Part shown: positions 9,430-20,021 of the stretch, in pieces | Layout of the letters: every line of letters begins with the position of its first letter | How positions within the stretch are numbered: position 1 is the stretch's first letter | From: Acinetobacter portensis | GTDB lineage: Bacteria; Pseudomonadota; Gammaproteobacteria; Pseudomonadales; Moraxellaceae | Reading direction: 5' to 3' | DNA: 64,000 bases | Assembly (NCBI RefSeq): GCF_009372215.1 | Contig: NZ_LWRV01000082.1 | Location: 31,719-95,718 of the forward strand | The notes under the pieces: generated by a model | What the model saw: the letters and a program-made list of their open reading frames with translations, nothing else | Told to the model about the DNA's origin: nothing | The model's database searches: none | Translations under genes and position numbers: made by a program

Positions 9430-10665
9430 ATGAGTACTGAAGTAGTCGCTACATCAGCAATTTCTGATGCACAGCAACAATCTCCATCCGCTCCGACGCA
9501 GCAAAATACTGTTACGAAAGTGAACTTACTTGGCATGTCACGTCCGCAAATGGAAAAATTCTTCGAAGAAATTGGAGAGAAAAAATTCCGTGCAGGACAG
9601 GTGATGAAATGGATTCATCAATTTTTTGTAACTGATTTTGCAGAAATGACCAATATTTCTGGCAAGTTACGTGAAAAATTGGAAAAAATTAGCTTTATTG
9701 AAGCACCAGAAGTTGTTCATAAAAACTATTCTAAAGATGGCACTCGTAAATGGGTTTTCCGTGTAGGCGAAGGTGATGGTTCTTTAGTTGAAACCGTACT
9801 TATTCCTGCAGAGCATCGTAGTGGCTTACGTCGTACTTTATGTATTTCTTCACAAGTAGGCTGTGCGCTAGATTGCTCATTCTGTTCGACAGGTAAACAA
9901 GGTTTCCAACGTGACTTAAACCAAGCTGAAATTATTGGTCAGCTTTGGGTGGCTAACTATTCATATATGGAAGATGTGCCAGTTCTTGAGCGTGAGCGTT
10001 CGGTAACAAACGTAGTGATGATGGGAATGGGTGAACCACTTCTTAACTACGACGCCGTGCTTAATTCAATGCGTATTATGCTCGATGACTTTGCATATGG
10101 TATGTCAAAACGCCGTGTGACTTTATCGACTTCAGGTGTTGTGCCTAAAATCGATCAATTGGTGAAAGATATTGATGTCGCTTTGGCGATTTCATTGCAT
10201 GCACCAAATGACGAGCTTCGTAATGAACTTGTACCGATTAATAAAAAATATCCACTTGAACAATTGATTGCTGCGTGTCAACGTTATATAACAAAAGACG
10301 GCAACGAAAGTTCACGTAAACATGTCACTATTGAATATGTTATGTTAGACGGTGTGAACGACAGTTTGGTTCACGCAGAACAAATGATTAAGTTGTTGAA
10401 AAATTTACCAAGCAAAATCAACTTGATTCCATTTAACCCGTTTCCACATGCACCATACGAACGTTCAAGTCGAAATAAAATTATTTCTTTCCAAAAAGCT
10501 TTGTCTGATGCAGGATTTGTGTGTACGATTCGTCAGACACGTGGTGATGATATTGATGCTGCATGTGGTCAATTGGTTGGTCAAGTTGCAGATCGTACTC
10601 GACGTGCAGAACAATGGAAAAAGAAAGTTGCAGCGCAAAATGAGATCATACGCTCGCAAGGATAA
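9430..10665 (+). CDS. rlmN: 23S rRNA A2503 / tRNA A37 C2-methyltransferase
   Basis: A radical SAM enzyme that methylates C2 of A2503 in 23S rRNA and A37 in some tRNAs. The radical SAM cysteines are in [11 protein letters not shown] (about residue 140). The methyl-carrying cysteine is in [10 protein letters not shown] near the C-terminus, and GEPLLN binds SAM. At 411 residues it is slightly longer than E. coli RlmN because of a Gln/Ser/Thr-rich N-terminal extension of about 30 residues. It opens the rlmN-pilF-rodZ-ispG-hisS-yfgM-bamB operon. Confidence 0.97.
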   Translation: MSTEVVATSAISDAQQQSPSAPTQQNTVTKVNLLGMSRPQMEKFFEEIGEKKFRAGQVMKWIHQFFVTDFAEMTNISGKLREKLEKISFIEAPEVVHKNYSKDGTRKWVFRVGEGDGSLVETVLIPAEHRSGLRRTLCISSQVGCALDCSFCSTGKQGFQRDLNQAEIIGQLWVANYSYMEDVPVLERERSVTNVVMMGMGEPLLNYDAVLNSMRIMLDDFAYGMSKRRVTLSTSGVVPKIDQLVKDIDVALAISLHAPNDELRNELVPINKKYPLEQLIAACQRYITKDGNESSRKHVTIEYVMLDGVNDSLVHAEQMIKLLKNLPSKINLIPFNPFPHAPYERSSRNKIISFQKALSDAGFVCTIRQTRGDDIDAACGQLVGQVADRTRRAEQWKKKVAAQNEIIRSQG

Positions 10666-10683
10666 TGAAATAGGGGAAGTCAA

Positions 10684-11487
10684 TTGCGTAAGCCTAATCT
10701 AAAAATCTTAATCTCATCTTTAATGGTGAGTGTTACTTTTTTGGTTGTGGGTTGTCAGACGGTTTCTGATCGCAAGGTTGATCCTAAAAAAGCAGTTCAA
10801 GCGAGAACTCAATTGGCTGCTGAATATATTAAAACAGGTGATTTTGACGCAGCTAAACGTGAATTAGACCAAGCAATGGTACTAAATTCACGAGATGCGC
10901 TTGCAAATATGATGATGGGTGTGTTGTTACAGCGTGAAGGTAGTGCGCTCAATATACAAAAAGCTGAACGTTATTTTAAAACTGCGGTTTCTTCAGCGCC
11001 TAAAAATGCACAGGCTCGTAACAACTATGGTACTTATTTGTACCAAACAGAACGGTATAATGATGCTTTAACGCAATTTAATATTGCAGGCTCAACACTT
11101 GGTTATGATCAGCGTTATACTGCACTAGAAAGTGCGGGTAGGGTTTATTTAAAGCTTGGTGATGTAGCCAATGCCGAAAAAGCATTTAATCATGCCTTAA
11201 ATGTTAACCGTAGCTCGTATTTCTCTATGGTTGAGCTAGCAGAAATTCATTATTTAAGACAAGATATTCCTGCTGCAACTAAACTTTATGATAATTCTGT
11301 TAGTTTGGTTGGGCAAAATAATCAAAATGCACGTGCGTTATGGGTAGGTATTCGACTTGCACGCGCAAATGATAATCCAATGCAAATGCAAGTTTTGGTT
11401 AATCAACTGAGAGCTTTATATCCAGATAGCCCTGAATATCAACGTTATTTGCAATTACAGTACAGTACTGAGGTCGTATGGAAGTAA
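10684..11487 (+). CDS. pilF: Type IV pilus biogenesis lipoprotein PilF/PilW
   Basis: A 267-residue TPR lipoprotein that acts as pilotin for the PilQ secretin in the outer membrane. The signal peptide ends in the lipobox VVGC, with Cys at about residue 24. TPR repeats cover about residues 40-250 (AAEYIKTGDFDAAKRELDQA, ALNVNRSSYFSMVELAEI). The start is a TTG, preceded by a good AGGGGAAG site. It lies 18 bases after rlmN and overlaps rodZ by 10 bases. The position between rlmN and rodZ is typical of gammaproteobacteria with type IV pili. Confidence 0.92.
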   Translation: MRKPNLKILISSLMVSVTFLVVGCQTVSDRKVDPKKAVQARTQLAAEYIKTGDFDAAKRELDQAMVLNSRDALANMMMGVLLQREGSALNIQKAERYFKTAVSSAPKNAQARNNYGTYLYQTERYNDALTQFNIAGSTLGYDQRYTALESAGRVYLKLGDVANAEKAFNHALNVNRSSYFSMVELAEIHYLRQDIPAATKLYDNSVSLVGQNNQNARALWVGIRLARANDNPMQMQVLVNQLRALYPDSPEYQRYLQLQYSTEVVWK

Positions 11488-12272
11488 ATCCTAATTCACA
11501 GCAACCGACAGGTTTAAATGCCACACCAAATGCATTAGGAAATGTACAGCGTCCGGGTGAATACCTTCGTCAAATTCGTCTGAATCAAAAGAAAGAATTA
11601 GAAGATGTTGCAGCTGAACTTAAGATCTCAGTAAAGACTTTAACGGCTTTAGAAAAAGATGAATATACATCTTTACCTGAAGCAACGTTTATTAAAGGCT
11701 ATTACCGTACTTATGCAAAATTTCTTAATGTTGATGCGACAGCAGTCATTCAACGTTTCGATGAAATATATACCAATGATACGGGTTTGCTTCCAAATCA
11801 TGCCTTAAATAACTCTCCTATTAAATTTATGGGCAAATTGCCAGGTTCTAATAGTGAGCGTAATCGCAAGTGGTTAAAGCGTTTTGCTTTGCTTGTACTT
11901 GTTGTTGTCGTTATTTGGGGTGTTATTGCGGCTATTCAGAATTTTTCAAAATCAGATGAATCTGAAAAACCTGAAGTAACGACATCAGAGCAATCGGACG
12001 TTCAAGTATTAACAATGAATGACGCTGCTGTAGTGTCTGGCGATCAATTGGTATTGAAATTTAATCGTCCTACGTCAGTACACATTGTTGACTCAACAAG
12101 CAAAGTACTTGCTACAGGTCGTCAATCATCAGAATTAAAACTTCATGGTGAAACGCCATTCCAAATTCGCTTGGATGATGCATCTGCAGTATCTTTAAGT
12201 CTTAATAACGAAGATATTTCATTGTCTCCATACACAGTGAACGGTAAAGCAGAATTCCGTTTATCACGTTAA
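11478..12272 (+). CDS. rodZ: Cytoskeletal protein RodZ (XRE HTH, TM, DUF4115)
   Basis: A 264-residue bitopic membrane protein linking MreB to the cell-wall elongation machinery. Residues 25-90 form the cytoplasmic helix-turn-helix domain (PGEYLRQIRLNQKKELEDVA). A transmembrane helix spans about residues 133-153 (FALLVLVVVVIWGVIAAI). The periplasmic DUF4115 domain ends the protein (LKFNRPTSVHIVDS). It is shorter than E. coli RodZ (337) because the periplasmic linker is reduced. It overlaps pilF and is followed by ispG 23 bases later. Confidence 0.9.
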   Translation: MEVNPNSQQPTGLNATPNALGNVQRPGEYLRQIRLNQKKELEDVAAELKISVKTLTALEKDEYTSLPEATFIKGYYRTYAKFLNVDATAVIQRFDEIYTNDTGLLPNHALNNSPIKFMGKLPGSNSERNRKWLKRFALLVLVVVVIWGVIAAIQNFSKSDESEKPEVTTSEQSDVQVLTMNDAAVVSGDQLVLKFNRPTSVHIVDSTSKVLATGRQSSELKLHGETPFQIRLDDASAVSLSLNNEDISLSPYTVNGKAEFRLSR

Positions 12273-12295
12273 TGGATCGAGAGTAGAGCGAAATC

Positions 12296-13417
12296 ATGAT
12301 TGTAAACCCAATTAAACGCCGTCCCACTCGTAAAATTCGAGTGGGTTCTGTGTATGTTGGTGGTGATGCGCCAATCAGCATCCAAAGTATGACCAACACA
12401 GAAACATGTGATGTCGATGCAACAGTTGCGCAAATTCAACGTTGTGTAGATGTTGGTGCCGATATTATGCGTGTATCTGTTCCATCAATGGAGGCAGCTG
12501 CTGCATTTGGTGAAATTCGTAAGCGTGTAAATGTACCTTTGGTTGCAGATATCCACTTCGATTATAAAATTGCACTTGCTGTTGCAGACTTGGGCGCAGA
12601 TTGTCTGCGTATTAACCCTGGTAATATTGGTTCAGAAGCCAAAATTCGCGAAGTGGTTGCAGCTGCACGTCATAACGATATTTCAATGCGTATTGGTGTA
12701 AATGCAGGCTCATTGGAAAAAGATATTCAGAAAAAATATGGCGAACCGACAGGTGAAGCTTTGCTTGAATCGGCAATGCGCCATATCGATATTTTAGACC
12801 GTTTAGATTTTAAAGAATTTAAAGTTTCGGTAAAAGCATCGAATGTGTTTTTAACCATGGATGCTTATCGTTTATTGTCTGCGCAAATTGATAATCCGCT
12901 GCATTTGGGTGTAACCGAAGCAGGGGTATATCGTACAGGTTCAGTCAAATCGGCAATCGCATTAGGTGGTTTGTTGATGGACGGTATAGGCGATACCATG
13001 CGTATTTCCTTGGCTGCAGAACCTGAAGAAGAAATTAAAATTGGTTTTGATATTTTAAAGTCATTGGGTCTTCGTTCAAACGGCATTAATTTTATTGCAT
13101 GTCCAAGTTGTTCACGCCAAGAGTTCAATGTTATTAAGGTCATGCAAGCGCTTGAAGAGCGTTTAGAAGATATTCGTACACCAATGGATGTTTCAGTGAT
13201 TGGTTGTAAAGTGAATGGTCCAGGTGAAGCTAAAGAAGCTGATATTGGCGTAGTTGGTGCTGCACCACGTTCATTAGTTTATCGTAATGGTGAAAAAAGC
13301 CATTTAATCGATACCAATCAATTGGTTGACGAAATTGAAAATATGGTTCGTCAACGTGTTATCGAGCTTGAAGACGCTAAGTCGAAAGAGATTATTCGCA
13401 CAAGTTTTTCTGAGTAG
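12296..13417 (+). CDS. ispG: 4-hydroxy-3-methylbut-2-enyl diphosphate synthase
   Basis: The [4Fe-4S] reductase converting MEcPP to HMBPP in the MEP isoprenoid pathway. At 373 residues it equals the E. coli enzyme. The cluster ligands are visible as CPSC (about residue 268) and [12 protein letters not shown] (Cys near 303 and the Glu ligand just after). The TIM-barrel N-terminus [20 protein letters not shown] is typical. It sits between rodZ and hisS, with only three bases before the hisS ATG. Confidence 0.98.
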   Translation: MIVNPIKRRPTRKIRVGSVYVGGDAPISIQSMTNTETCDVDATVAQIQRCVDVGADIMRVSVPSMEAAAAFGEIRKRVNVPLVADIHFDYKIALAVADLGADCLRINPGNIGSEAKIREVVAAARHNDISMRIGVNAGSLEKDIQKKYGEPTGEALLESAMRHIDILDRLDFKEFKVSVKASNVFLTMDAYRLLSAQIDNPLHLGVTEAGVYRTGSVKSAIALGGLLMDGIGDTMRISLAAEPEEEIKIGFDILKSLGLRSNGINFIACPSCSRQEFNVIKVMQALEERLEDIRTPMDVSVIGCKVNGPGEAKEADIGVVGAAPRSLVYRNGEKSHLIDTNQLVDEIENMVRQRVIELEDAKSKEIIRTSFSE

Positions 13418-13420
13418 ATC

Positions 13421-14716
13421 ATGAGTTCAATTGTAGCAATTAAAGGTTTTAATGATATTCTCCCAACGCAAACACCTGCTTGGAGACGTTTAGAACAACA
13501 TCTATCGGCATTGATGGATGCTTACGGTTATCAACAAATTCGTTTGCCCATTGTTGAGCAAACAAATTTGTTCAAGCGTTCAATTGGTGATGCGACAGAT
13601 ATCGTAGAAAAAGAAATGTACACCTTTTTTGATAAAGGTAATCCGCCAGAATCTTTGACTTTACGTCCTGAAGGCACTGCGGGTTGTGTACGTGCAATGC
13701 TTGAGCATAATTTGCTTCGTGGTGCTACGCCACGTGTGTGGTATGTGGGACCAATGTTCCGCTATGAAAAACCACAAAAAGGTCGTTATCGTCAATTCCA
13801 CCAATTTGGTGTGGAAACTTTTGGTGTTGCAACGCCAGATCAAGATGCTGAACTTATTTTAATGACTGCACGTTTATGGAAACGTATGGGTGTTGCAGAT
13901 AAAGTTCAACTTGAATTAAATACTTTGGGTGAGTCTGACGAACGTGCAGCATATCGTGCGGCTTTGGTTGAATTTTTAGAAGTTCATAAAGCAAATTTAG
14001 ACGAAGATTCACAACGTCGTTTAACTACAAACCCATTGCGTATCCTTGATTCTAAAGATGCTAAAACTCAAGCAATTTTAGAAAATGCGCCAAAACTTCA
14101 CGACTTTATGGGTGAAGAAACATTGGCACATTTTAATCAATTGCAACAGTATTTAACGGATGCTGGTGTGAGCTTTGTGATTAATCAAAAACTCGTTCGT
14201 GGTTTAGATTATTACAACAAAACTGTATTTGAATGGACAACGACACATTTGGGTTCTCAAGGAACTGTATGTGCCGGTGGTCGTTACGATGGTTTGGTTG
14301 GTCAGCTGAAAGGTAAAGCGGATCAAACTGTTCCTGCTGTTGGTTTTGCAATGGGTATGGAGCGTTTATTACTTCTTCTTGAACAAGTTGAAGACAATAC
14401 GCCAGTACGTGATTGTGAAGTGTTCTTATTGGCAGATCCTGCATCTCAAGGTAAAGCACTTGTACTTGCAGAGCAAATTCGTAACCAATTAGAAGATGCA
14501 GCAAGTTCTATTCGTTTCAAGGTGGGTTCACAAGGTTCAATGAAGAGCCAAATGAAAAAAGCCGATCAGTCTGGTGCTATTTTCGCGTTGATTTTAGGTG
14601 AACGTGAATGGGATGCTCAGAAAATTAACGTGAAAGAGTTAGCAACAGCAGAACAAACTGAAGTTGCAATTAATGAAATCGTCCCTTTCATTATTGAAAA
14701 ACTTTCTTCAAAATAA
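13421..14716 (+). CDS. hisS: Histidyl-tRNA synthetase
   Basis: A class II aminoacyl-tRNA synthetase, 431 residues. Motif 2 ([27 protein letters not shown]), the histidine-specific [15 protein letters not shown] and motif 3 ([14 protein letters not shown]) are present. An anticodon-binding domain follows (about residues 330-425). The N-terminus IKGFNDILP is characteristic. Three bases separate it from ispG, and 30 from yfgM. Confidence 0.98.
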   Translation: MSSIVAIKGFNDILPTQTPAWRRLEQHLSALMDAYGYQQIRLPIVEQTNLFKRSIGDATDIVEKEMYTFFDKGNPPESLTLRPEGTAGCVRAMLEHNLLRGATPRVWYVGPMFRYEKPQKGRYRQFHQFGVETFGVATPDQDAELILMTARLWKRMGVADKVQLELNTLGESDERAAYRAALVEFLEVHKANLDEDSQRRLTTNPLRILDSKDAKTQAILENAPKLHDFMGEETLAHFNQLQQYLTDAGVSFVINQKLVRGLDYYNKTVFEWTTTHLGSQGTVCAGGRYDGLVGQLKGKADQTVPAVGFAMGMERLLLLLEQVEDNTPVRDCEVFLLADPASQGKALVLAEQIRNQLEDAASSIRFKVGSQGSMKSQMKKADQSGAIFALILGEREWDAQKINVKELATAEQTEVAINEIVPFIIEKLSSK

Positions 14717-14746
14717 GCCAAAAAATACGAGGAATAAGGTAATCAC

Positions 14747-15451
14747 ATGAGCGCATTAAGTGAAGAAGAACAACTTGATAGTTTAAAATCTTTTACTAAG
14801 AAGTATGGTTCTGCCATGATTAGTGGGGTTTTAATTGCGTTGATTGCCTTTTTCGGGTGGCAATGGTGGCAAAAAAAGACTTTGGCTGAAAATCAAATGA
14901 ATACAGCCAAAGTTCAACAACTTATGGATGATGCTGCAAATGCAGAATCAAATCCAAATGCATATAATGATTTAGTCGCGACTGCTGACAAAATTGTGAA
15001 AGAAGCTCCAGATTCAGCTCAAGCGATTCAAGTTCAATTGCTTATGGCTAAACTTGCATATGATAAATCTGATTATGCTGGCGCTGAAAAAGCATTAAAG
15101 AAAGTTGAAAACTCAAAAGTTAAAGACGAAGGCTTAGTTTCAATTTTGAAACTTCGTTTGGGTTATGCTCAACTTGCACAAAATAAATATGATGAAGCAA
15201 TTAAAACATTTAATTTAGTCACAGAGCCATCATTCAAAGCGGTTGTAGATGAAGCTCGTGGCGATGTATATGTTGCTAAAAAAGATATTGAAAATGCAAA
15301 AAAATCGTACCAAAGTGCATGGAATGAATTATTAGAACATAAACAAGATCGTCAAATTTTACAAATTAAACTCGAAAGCGTTGGCGTTTTAGTAGAAGAT
15401 GCAGATGTAGAACGCCCAATATTAGACACTCAAGTGGATGAGACTTCATGA
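14747..15451 (+). CDS. yfgM: Membrane-anchored TPR protein YfgM (SecYEG-associated)
   Basis: A 234-residue protein with one N-terminal transmembrane helix (about residues 22-40, ending FGWQWW) and a periplasmic TPR domain (about residues 50-210). In E. coli YfgM binds the Sec translocon and PpiD and helps pass proteins to periplasmic chaperones. The gene overlaps bamB by four bases (ATGA), as in many gammaproteobacteria. A GAGGAATAAGG site precedes the ATG. Confidence 0.9.
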   Translation: MSALSEEEQLDSLKSFTKKYGSAMISGVLIALIAFFGWQWWQKKTLAENQMNTAKVQQLMDDAANAESNPNAYNDLVATADKIVKEAPDSAQAIQVQLLMAKLAYDKSDYAGAEKALKKVENSKVKDEGLVSILKLRLGYAQLAQNKYDEAIKTFNLVTEPSFKAVVDEARGDVYVAKKDIENAKKSYQSAWNELLEHKQDRQILQIKLESVGVLVEDADVERPILDTQVDETS

Positions 15452-16596
15452 GCAGAAATAATAAAATACCTTTAGTACTGACAGTTTTAGCACTTGCATT
15501 GGCTGGATGTTCTGGCAATAAAGTAAAAGTTGAAGAGGTGAAACCAAATCCTCTTCCAAAAATTACACAAACCACAAGCCTTGTTCCTGTATTTTCACAA
15601 AGTGTTTCTGCAACATCAGCAAAAGATCCATTGCGTTTGCAACTTGATGCTTCAGATGGCGTTATTTTTGCGGTAGATCCAAAAGGTAGTGTAACTGCAT
15701 ATCGTGGTAAGCAAAAAGTTTGGCAAAAACAAGTAACGAAACAAGGTCTAAGCTCAGGTGTTGAAGCATCCGATGGTCTTGTTATTGTTGGTAGTGAAAA
15801 AGGTCAACTCTTTGCTTTAGATCAAGCAACGGGTGAGCAAAAATGGACAGCACAATTATCGAGTGCCATTTTAGCACCATCTTTAATTATTTCTGATCGT
15901 GTTGTTACTATTACAAATGACGGCACTGTATATGCACATAGCACAGTGACAGGTCAGCAATTATGGACTTATGACCTACCAAGCGTTCAATTTAGTTTGC
16001 GTGGTATGGCATCGCCTGTTGCAATCGACCCAAGAACGGTTCTAATTGCATCTTCAAATGCATATGTTTATGCACTTGATGTGTTAACGGGCACACCACG
16101 TATGCAACGTCGAGTTGCTGTAAGTGATGGTCGTTCAGATGTGCAAAAATTAAATGACGTTGATGGCGATCCTGTTGTAGCGGGTCAATTTGTTGTAACG
16201 ACAAGCTATCAAGGTCAAGTAACAGTTTTAGATTTGGCTTCACAACAAGTGGTGTGGAGTGAAGATTCAAGCAGTACTAAACGCCCTGAAGTGGTAGGGA
16301 ATGGCGTATTTGTTGCCTCTACAGATGGTAAGCTGACTGCGTACGAAATTACAACAGGTCATAAATTGTGGGAAAATGATAGTTTACTTAACCGTAAATT
16401 GAGTAATCCTGTAATTCTTGGCACACAATTGGTTGTAGGCGACTTAGATGGTTATTTACACATTGTAGATCCACAATCTGGTCAGCTTATTGGTCGCTCA
16501 AAAACAAGTGGTGAAGTACGTTCATTGCGTGTAATTGATAACCAACTTTATGCATCAACTCAAAAGGGTGCGTTGACAGTTTGGCAGAATCGTTAA
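15448..16596 (+). CDS. bamB: Outer membrane assembly lipoprotein BamB
   Basis: A 382-residue lipoprotein of the BAM complex that inserts beta-barrel proteins in the outer membrane. The signal peptide ends LAGC (Cys about residue 21). Eight PQQ-like beta-propeller blades follow, with recurrent motifs such as ALDQATGEQKWTAQL, HSTVTGQQLWTYDL and AYEITTGHKLWEND. Its ATG overlaps the yfgM stop. It is the last gene of the rlmN operon, closed by a terminator at 16643-16679. Confidence 0.95.
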   Translation: MSRNNKIPLVLTVLALALAGCSGNKVKVEEVKPNPLPKITQTTSLVPVFSQSVSATSAKDPLRLQLDASDGVIFAVDPKGSVTAYRGKQKVWQKQVTKQGLSSGVEASDGLVIVGSEKGQLFALDQATGEQKWTAQLSSAILAPSLIISDRVVTITNDGTVYAHSTVTGQQLWTYDLPSVQFSLRGMASPVAIDPRTVLIASSNAYVYALDVLTGTPRMQRRVAVSDGRSDVQKLNDVDGDPVVAGQFVVTTSYQGQVTVLDLASQQVVWSEDSSSTKRPEVVGNGVFVASTDGKLTAYEITTGHKLWENDSLLNRKLSNPVILGTQLVVGDLDGYLHIVDPQSGQLIGRSKTSGEVRSLRVIDNQLYASTQKGALTVWQNR

Positions 16597-16642
16597 TTTT
16601 TTCTTCGCTTATGTTAAACTAAGCGAATATCCGTATTTTTTA

Positions 16643-16679
16643 ACGCGGGGTGATTGAAAATTCAATGCCCCGTGTTTTT
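16643..16679 (+). terminator. Terminator after bamB
   Basis: A long interrupted stem, ACGCGGGG-TG-ATTGAA with TTCAAT-G-CCCCGTGT, followed by TTTTA. Confidence 0.8.
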
Positions 16680-16764
16680 ATTTAGATTATTCATCTATTT
16701 TTTCTTCCAAGTTTCTGATGTTCAGGCCACTCAAACTGGCTGATCTTGTTTTAAAGGTTAATCT

Positions 16765-18174
16765 ATGAAACCCGTAATTGCGCTCATTGGTCGTCCGAAC
16801 GTCGGAAAATCAACACTGTTCAATCAGATAACCAAGAGCCGTGACGCATTGGTTGCTGACTTTGCTGGTCTTACTCGAGACCGTAAGTATGGCGATGCTG
16901 TGTTCCAAAATAAATCGTTCATTGTTGTTGATACTGGGGGTATTGGCGAAAATGAAGGCGGTATCGACTCATATATGGCAGAACAGTCAAAAACTGCCAT
17001 CAATGAAGCAGATATTATTGTATTTGTTGTTGATGCACGCGCAGGCTTACTTGCTTCAGATGAGCAAATTGCTCGTGAACTTCGTACTCTTGGTAAAAAA
17101 GTTTATCTTGTTGCCAATAAAGTCGATGGCGTACACGCTGAAGCCGCACTTGTAGAATTCTACAAGTTAGGTATGGGCGAACCAATGCAAGTGGCAGCAA
17201 GCCACGGTCGTGGTGTACAGCAAATGCTTGAAGATGTACTTTCAGAAGTACCTGAAGATGAAGATGCTGCAGAGCATGACAAAGCAACAGGTCTACGTCT
17301 AGCGATCATTGGTCGTCCAAACGTGGGTAAATCTACACTTGTTAACCGTTTATTGGGCGAAGAACGCGTTGTTGCGTTTGACCAACCAGGTACTACACGT
17401 GACTCGATTTATATTCCATTTGAACGTGATGGTCGTAAATACACGCTAATTGACACTGCAGGTGTACGTCGTAAAGGTAAAGTAGATGAAATGATTGAGA
17501 AATTCTCAATCGTGAAAACGCTACAAGCAATTAAAGATGCACATGTTATTGTTGTTGTTCTTGATGCACGTGAAGGTGTGGTAGAGCAAGATTTACATTT
17601 AATTGGCTATGCATTAGAAGCGGGTCGTGCCATGGTTATCGCCATTAATAAATGGGATAACATGAGTGAGTACGATCGTAAGCAATGTAAGCTTGATGTA
17701 GATCGTCGTTTTGACTTTATTCCTTGGGCAAAAGTACACTTGATTTCTGCGTTGCATGGTACGGGTGTTGGTGAGATGTATCCATCAATTCATCGTGCAT
17801 TCGATTCTTCGCATTTGAAAGTATCTCCAGCGAAAATCACTCAAATTTTAAGTGATGCTGTTGAAGCACATGCACCACCAATGGTACAAGGTCGTCGTAT
17901 TAAAATGCGTTATGCGCATATGGGCGGACAAAACCCACCAACGATTGTTGTACATGGTAATAAAGTAGATAAAACTCCTGCGGATTACCGTCGTTACCTA
18001 GAGAATGTATTCCGTCGTGTTTACAAACTTGAAGGTTCACCCGTACGTATTGAATTTAAAACATCTGAAAATCCATTTGAAGGTCGTAAGACAGTTATGG
18101 ATGAACGTATTGCAGCGCGTAAGCGTCGTTATGTTCAGAAATTTAAGAAAGCAGAAAAGAAATATAAAAACTAA
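16765..18174 (+). CDS. der: Double-domain ribosome-assembly GTPase Der (EngA)
   Basis: An essential GTPase that acts in 50S subunit maturation. It has two G domains: GRPNVGKS at residues 8-15 and again near residue 184, with DTGG/DTAG and NKVD/NKWD motifs in each. A C-terminal KH-like domain ends in a basic tail. At 469 residues it is close to E. coli Der (490). It has its own upstream gap after the bamB terminator and ends at a bidirectional terminator. Confidence 0.98.
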   Translation: MKPVIALIGRPNVGKSTLFNQITKSRDALVADFAGLTRDRKYGDAVFQNKSFIVVDTGGIGENEGGIDSYMAEQSKTAINEADIIVFVVDARAGLLASDEQIARELRTLGKKVYLVANKVDGVHAEAALVEFYKLGMGEPMQVAASHGRGVQQMLEDVLSEVPEDEDAAEHDKATGLRLAIIGRPNVGKSTLVNRLLGEERVVAFDQPGTTRDSIYIPFERDGRKYTLIDTAGVRRKGKVDEMIEKFSIVKTLQAIKDAHVIVVVLDAREGVVEQDLHLIGYALEAGRAMVIAINKWDNMSEYDRKQCKLDVDRRFDFIPWAKVHLISALHGTGVGEMYPSIHRAFDSSHLKVSPAKITQILSDAVEAHAPPMVQGRRIKMRYAHMGGQNPPTIVVHGNKVDKTPADYRRYLENVFRRVYKLEGSPVRIEFKTSENPFEGRKTVMDERIAARKRRYVQKFKKAEKKYKN

Positions 18175-18194
18175 GATTTATATTTCTTTGATGT

Positions 18195-18222
18195 AAAAAA
18201 GCCCACTTATGTGGGCTTTTTT
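18195..18222. terminator. Bidirectional terminator after der
   Basis: AAAAAAGCCCAC pairs with GTGGGCTTTTTT around a TTAT loop. The A run on one side and T run on the other let it stop transcription from both directions. Confidence 0.93.
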
Positions 18223-18225
18223 ATT

Positions 18226-18363
18226 TTAGCGATTATAGGAGTGCTTTTCTAAATACATATTAGAAAGATGATTAATAAAATAAGGTGTTAAGTCTGAAAG
18301 TTTAAATGGGAACTTAGATTTAAATTCTATTTCTTTATGTGTTGGTGCGAAAATAAAATCCAT
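18226..18363 (-). CDS. Possible 45-residue small protein convergent with der
   Basis: An open frame from ATG (complement of 18361-18363) to TAA, ending four bases before the bidirectional der terminator, which would serve it. The peptide begins MDFIFAPTHKEIEF and is mixed charged and aromatic without a signal peptide. An in-frame stop lies just upstream of the ATG, so it is not the tail of a longer frame. I do not recognise it. Its position flush against a terminator is the main reason to list it. Confidence 0.35.
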   Translation of the reverse strand: MDFIFAPTHKEIEFKSKFPFKLSDLTPYFINHLSNMYLEKHSYNR

Positions 18364-18681
18364 TACCTACAACGATAATTTTTTTGTGCAAGATCTTATA
18401 ATCCATTAAGTGAATTTATATTTTGGATGGTTCTGATTTCTTATGTTCACTAAGTTGATTTACACGTTATTGTGATTTTTTCAAAATTAAAATCATGAAT
18501 ACAAACTTGATAGCCTTGCTTGTAGAATGGTATCGCAACAGCGGCATGAGTCCCTTATGCTACATCGCTAATGAATATACTTACTGTTCATTTACTTCGT
18601 CTTGTATTGCTTTAATTATTCGAATTTTCATTTAATTTGAGCAGAACAAAAGTTGCAAAACCGTATAGCAAGAGTGTTTTT
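18364..18681. other. Gap before mazG with one possible short frame
   Basis: Mostly AT-rich. A 46-codon frame runs from ATG 18495 to TAA 18635, encoding a Cys- and Ile-rich peptide (begins MNTNLIALLVEWY). It has no ribosome binding site and looks like chance. The stretch around 18510-18560 is less AT-rich than its surroundings. The mazG promoter is probably in here, but I cannot place it. Confidence 0.3.
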
Positions 18682-19476
18682 ATGGAACAGTTATTAAAAA
18701 TCATGCAACAGTTACGTGCTGAATGTCCTTGGGATCAAGCACAAACGCCTGAAACACTTACGAAATATGCAATTGAAGAAGCTTATGAGGTCGAGGCTGC
18801 TGTACGTTCAGGTTGTGCTAACGATGTGAAAGAAGAATTGGGCGATTTATTACTTCAAGTGGTTTTCCAATCTCAAATGTATAGTGAGCAGGGGTTATTC
18901 AATTTTAATGATGTGGTTGAAGCAATCAGTGAAAAGTTAATTCGCAGACATCCACACGTTTTTCGTGCAGACGAATTTTCTAAACTCAATGCAGATGAAG
19001 TATCAGAGCTTTGGCAAAAAATTAAGAAAGATGAAAAGAAAGATAAAGCTAAGCATCGTTTAGATCAGTTAAAACATGGCCCAGCATTACAACAAGCACA
19101 TGAAATTCAAAAGAATGCAGCGCAAATTGGTTTCGATTTTCCACATGTAAAAGGTGCTTATGAAAAACTTGAAGAAGAATTAGAAGAGTTTAAACAGGCA
19201 ATGGCAGCCAATAATTCCGACGAAATACTCGATGAATTTGGTGATTGTTTATTTTCATTAATCAATGTTGGACGTAAACTGAATGTTTCGAGTGAAATGG
19301 CGTTATTAAGCACTATTCACAAATTTAGATCTCGTTTTGCTTTTATCGAAGATCAGGCTGTTATTCAAAATAAGAATGTAGAAGAAATGTCTTTAGAAGA
19401 AATGGATGAACTTTGGGAGCAAGCGAAAAATTATTTAAAACATCAGGTTAATCATGACAATAAAAAAATTGAGTAA
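18682..19476 (+). CDS. mazG: Nucleoside triphosphate pyrophosphohydrolase MazG
   Basis: Hydrolyses (d)NTPs and affects ppGpp levels. It has two MazG domains: about residues 10-100 (ECPWDQAQTPETL, then EEAYEVEAAV and EELGDLLLQVVF) and about residues 150-245 (YEKLEEELEEFKQAM, then DEFGDCLFSLINVG). I start it at ATG 18682 (264 residues, E. coli MazG has 263), with AAGAG upstream. The frame stays open to a TTG at 18637, but that would add 15 residues foreign to the family. It overlaps the next gene by 23 bases. Confidence 0.93.
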   Translation: MEQLLKIMQQLRAECPWDQAQTPETLTKYAIEEAYEVEAAVRSGCANDVKEELGDLLLQVVFQSQMYSEQGLFNFNDVVEAISEKLIRRHPHVFRADEFSKLNADEVSELWQKIKKDEKKDKAKHRLDQLKHGPALQQAHEIQKNAAQIGFDFPHVKGAYEKLEEELEEFKQAMAANNSDEILDEFGDCLFSLINVGRKLNVSSEMALLSTIHKFRSRFAFIEDQAVIQNKNVEEMSLEEMDELWEQAKNYLKHQVNHDNKKIE

Positions 19477-19888
19477 GATTTTACATCTTATATTTGTCAC
19501 TTTTGTTTTCGGTTCAATTTCAACTTTAAGTATGGCGCAAAATACATATGAGAAAAAATATACGCAATGGAAAGAGGCGCAACAACAGCAAGATCAACGC
19601 TTAAAAAATAAGGTAGAAGCAAGTTCAAACCATTATTTATCAAAGCCGAGCTTATCGAAACCTAGTTCATCTGCTACAAATGTTTCAAGTGGTGGTTCTA
19701 AAATTCGATTAAATTCTGCAAGTATTGAACAGCTTATGCAATTAAATGGTGTTGGGCAGAAAAAAGCAGAGGCAATTGTGGAATATCGCAATCAAAATGG
19801 AAAATTCAATTCTGTGGAAGATTTCATGAAAATTAAGGGCGTTGGCCCTGCATTATTCAATAAAAACAAAGATAAATTAGCTTTGTAG
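19454..19888 (+). CDS. comEA: ComEA-like helix-hairpin-helix DNA-binding protein
   Basis: A 144-residue exported protein. Residues 1-28 form a signal peptide (ending LSMAQ). A charged linker follows, then a tandem HhH domain (about residues 84-143: RLNSASIEQLMQLNGVGQKK and DFMKIKGVGPALFN). The ComEA family binds incoming DNA in the periplasm during natural transformation, which Acinetobacter performs. The gene begins inside the 3' end of mazG (23-base overlap), implying coupled translation. Other short exported HhH proteins are the alternative. Confidence 0.8.
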   Translation: MTIKKLSKILHLIFVTFVFGSISTLSMAQNTYEKKYTQWKEAQQQQDQRLKNKVEASSNHYLSKPSLSKPSSSATNVSSGGSKIRLNSASIEQLMQLNGVGQKKAEAIVEYRNQNGKFNSVEDFMKIKGVGPALFNKNKDKLAL

Positions 19889-20021
19889 ATATACTGAAAA
19901 TGGTTTTTTGCGCTAGATGGTTCATCAAGAAGTGGATAATCAAATTGCCCTTTGATTGTGTAAGATATATCATTAGCGACATCTTATATATTTTACGTTC
20001 AGACGTAGGAGACAGCGTCTT

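Noticed and set aside
18495..18635. 46-codon frame just before mazG
   Set aside because: No ribosome binding site, odd Cys/Ile-rich C-terminus, and it ends where the mazG upstream region begins. Kept only as a note in the gap entry.
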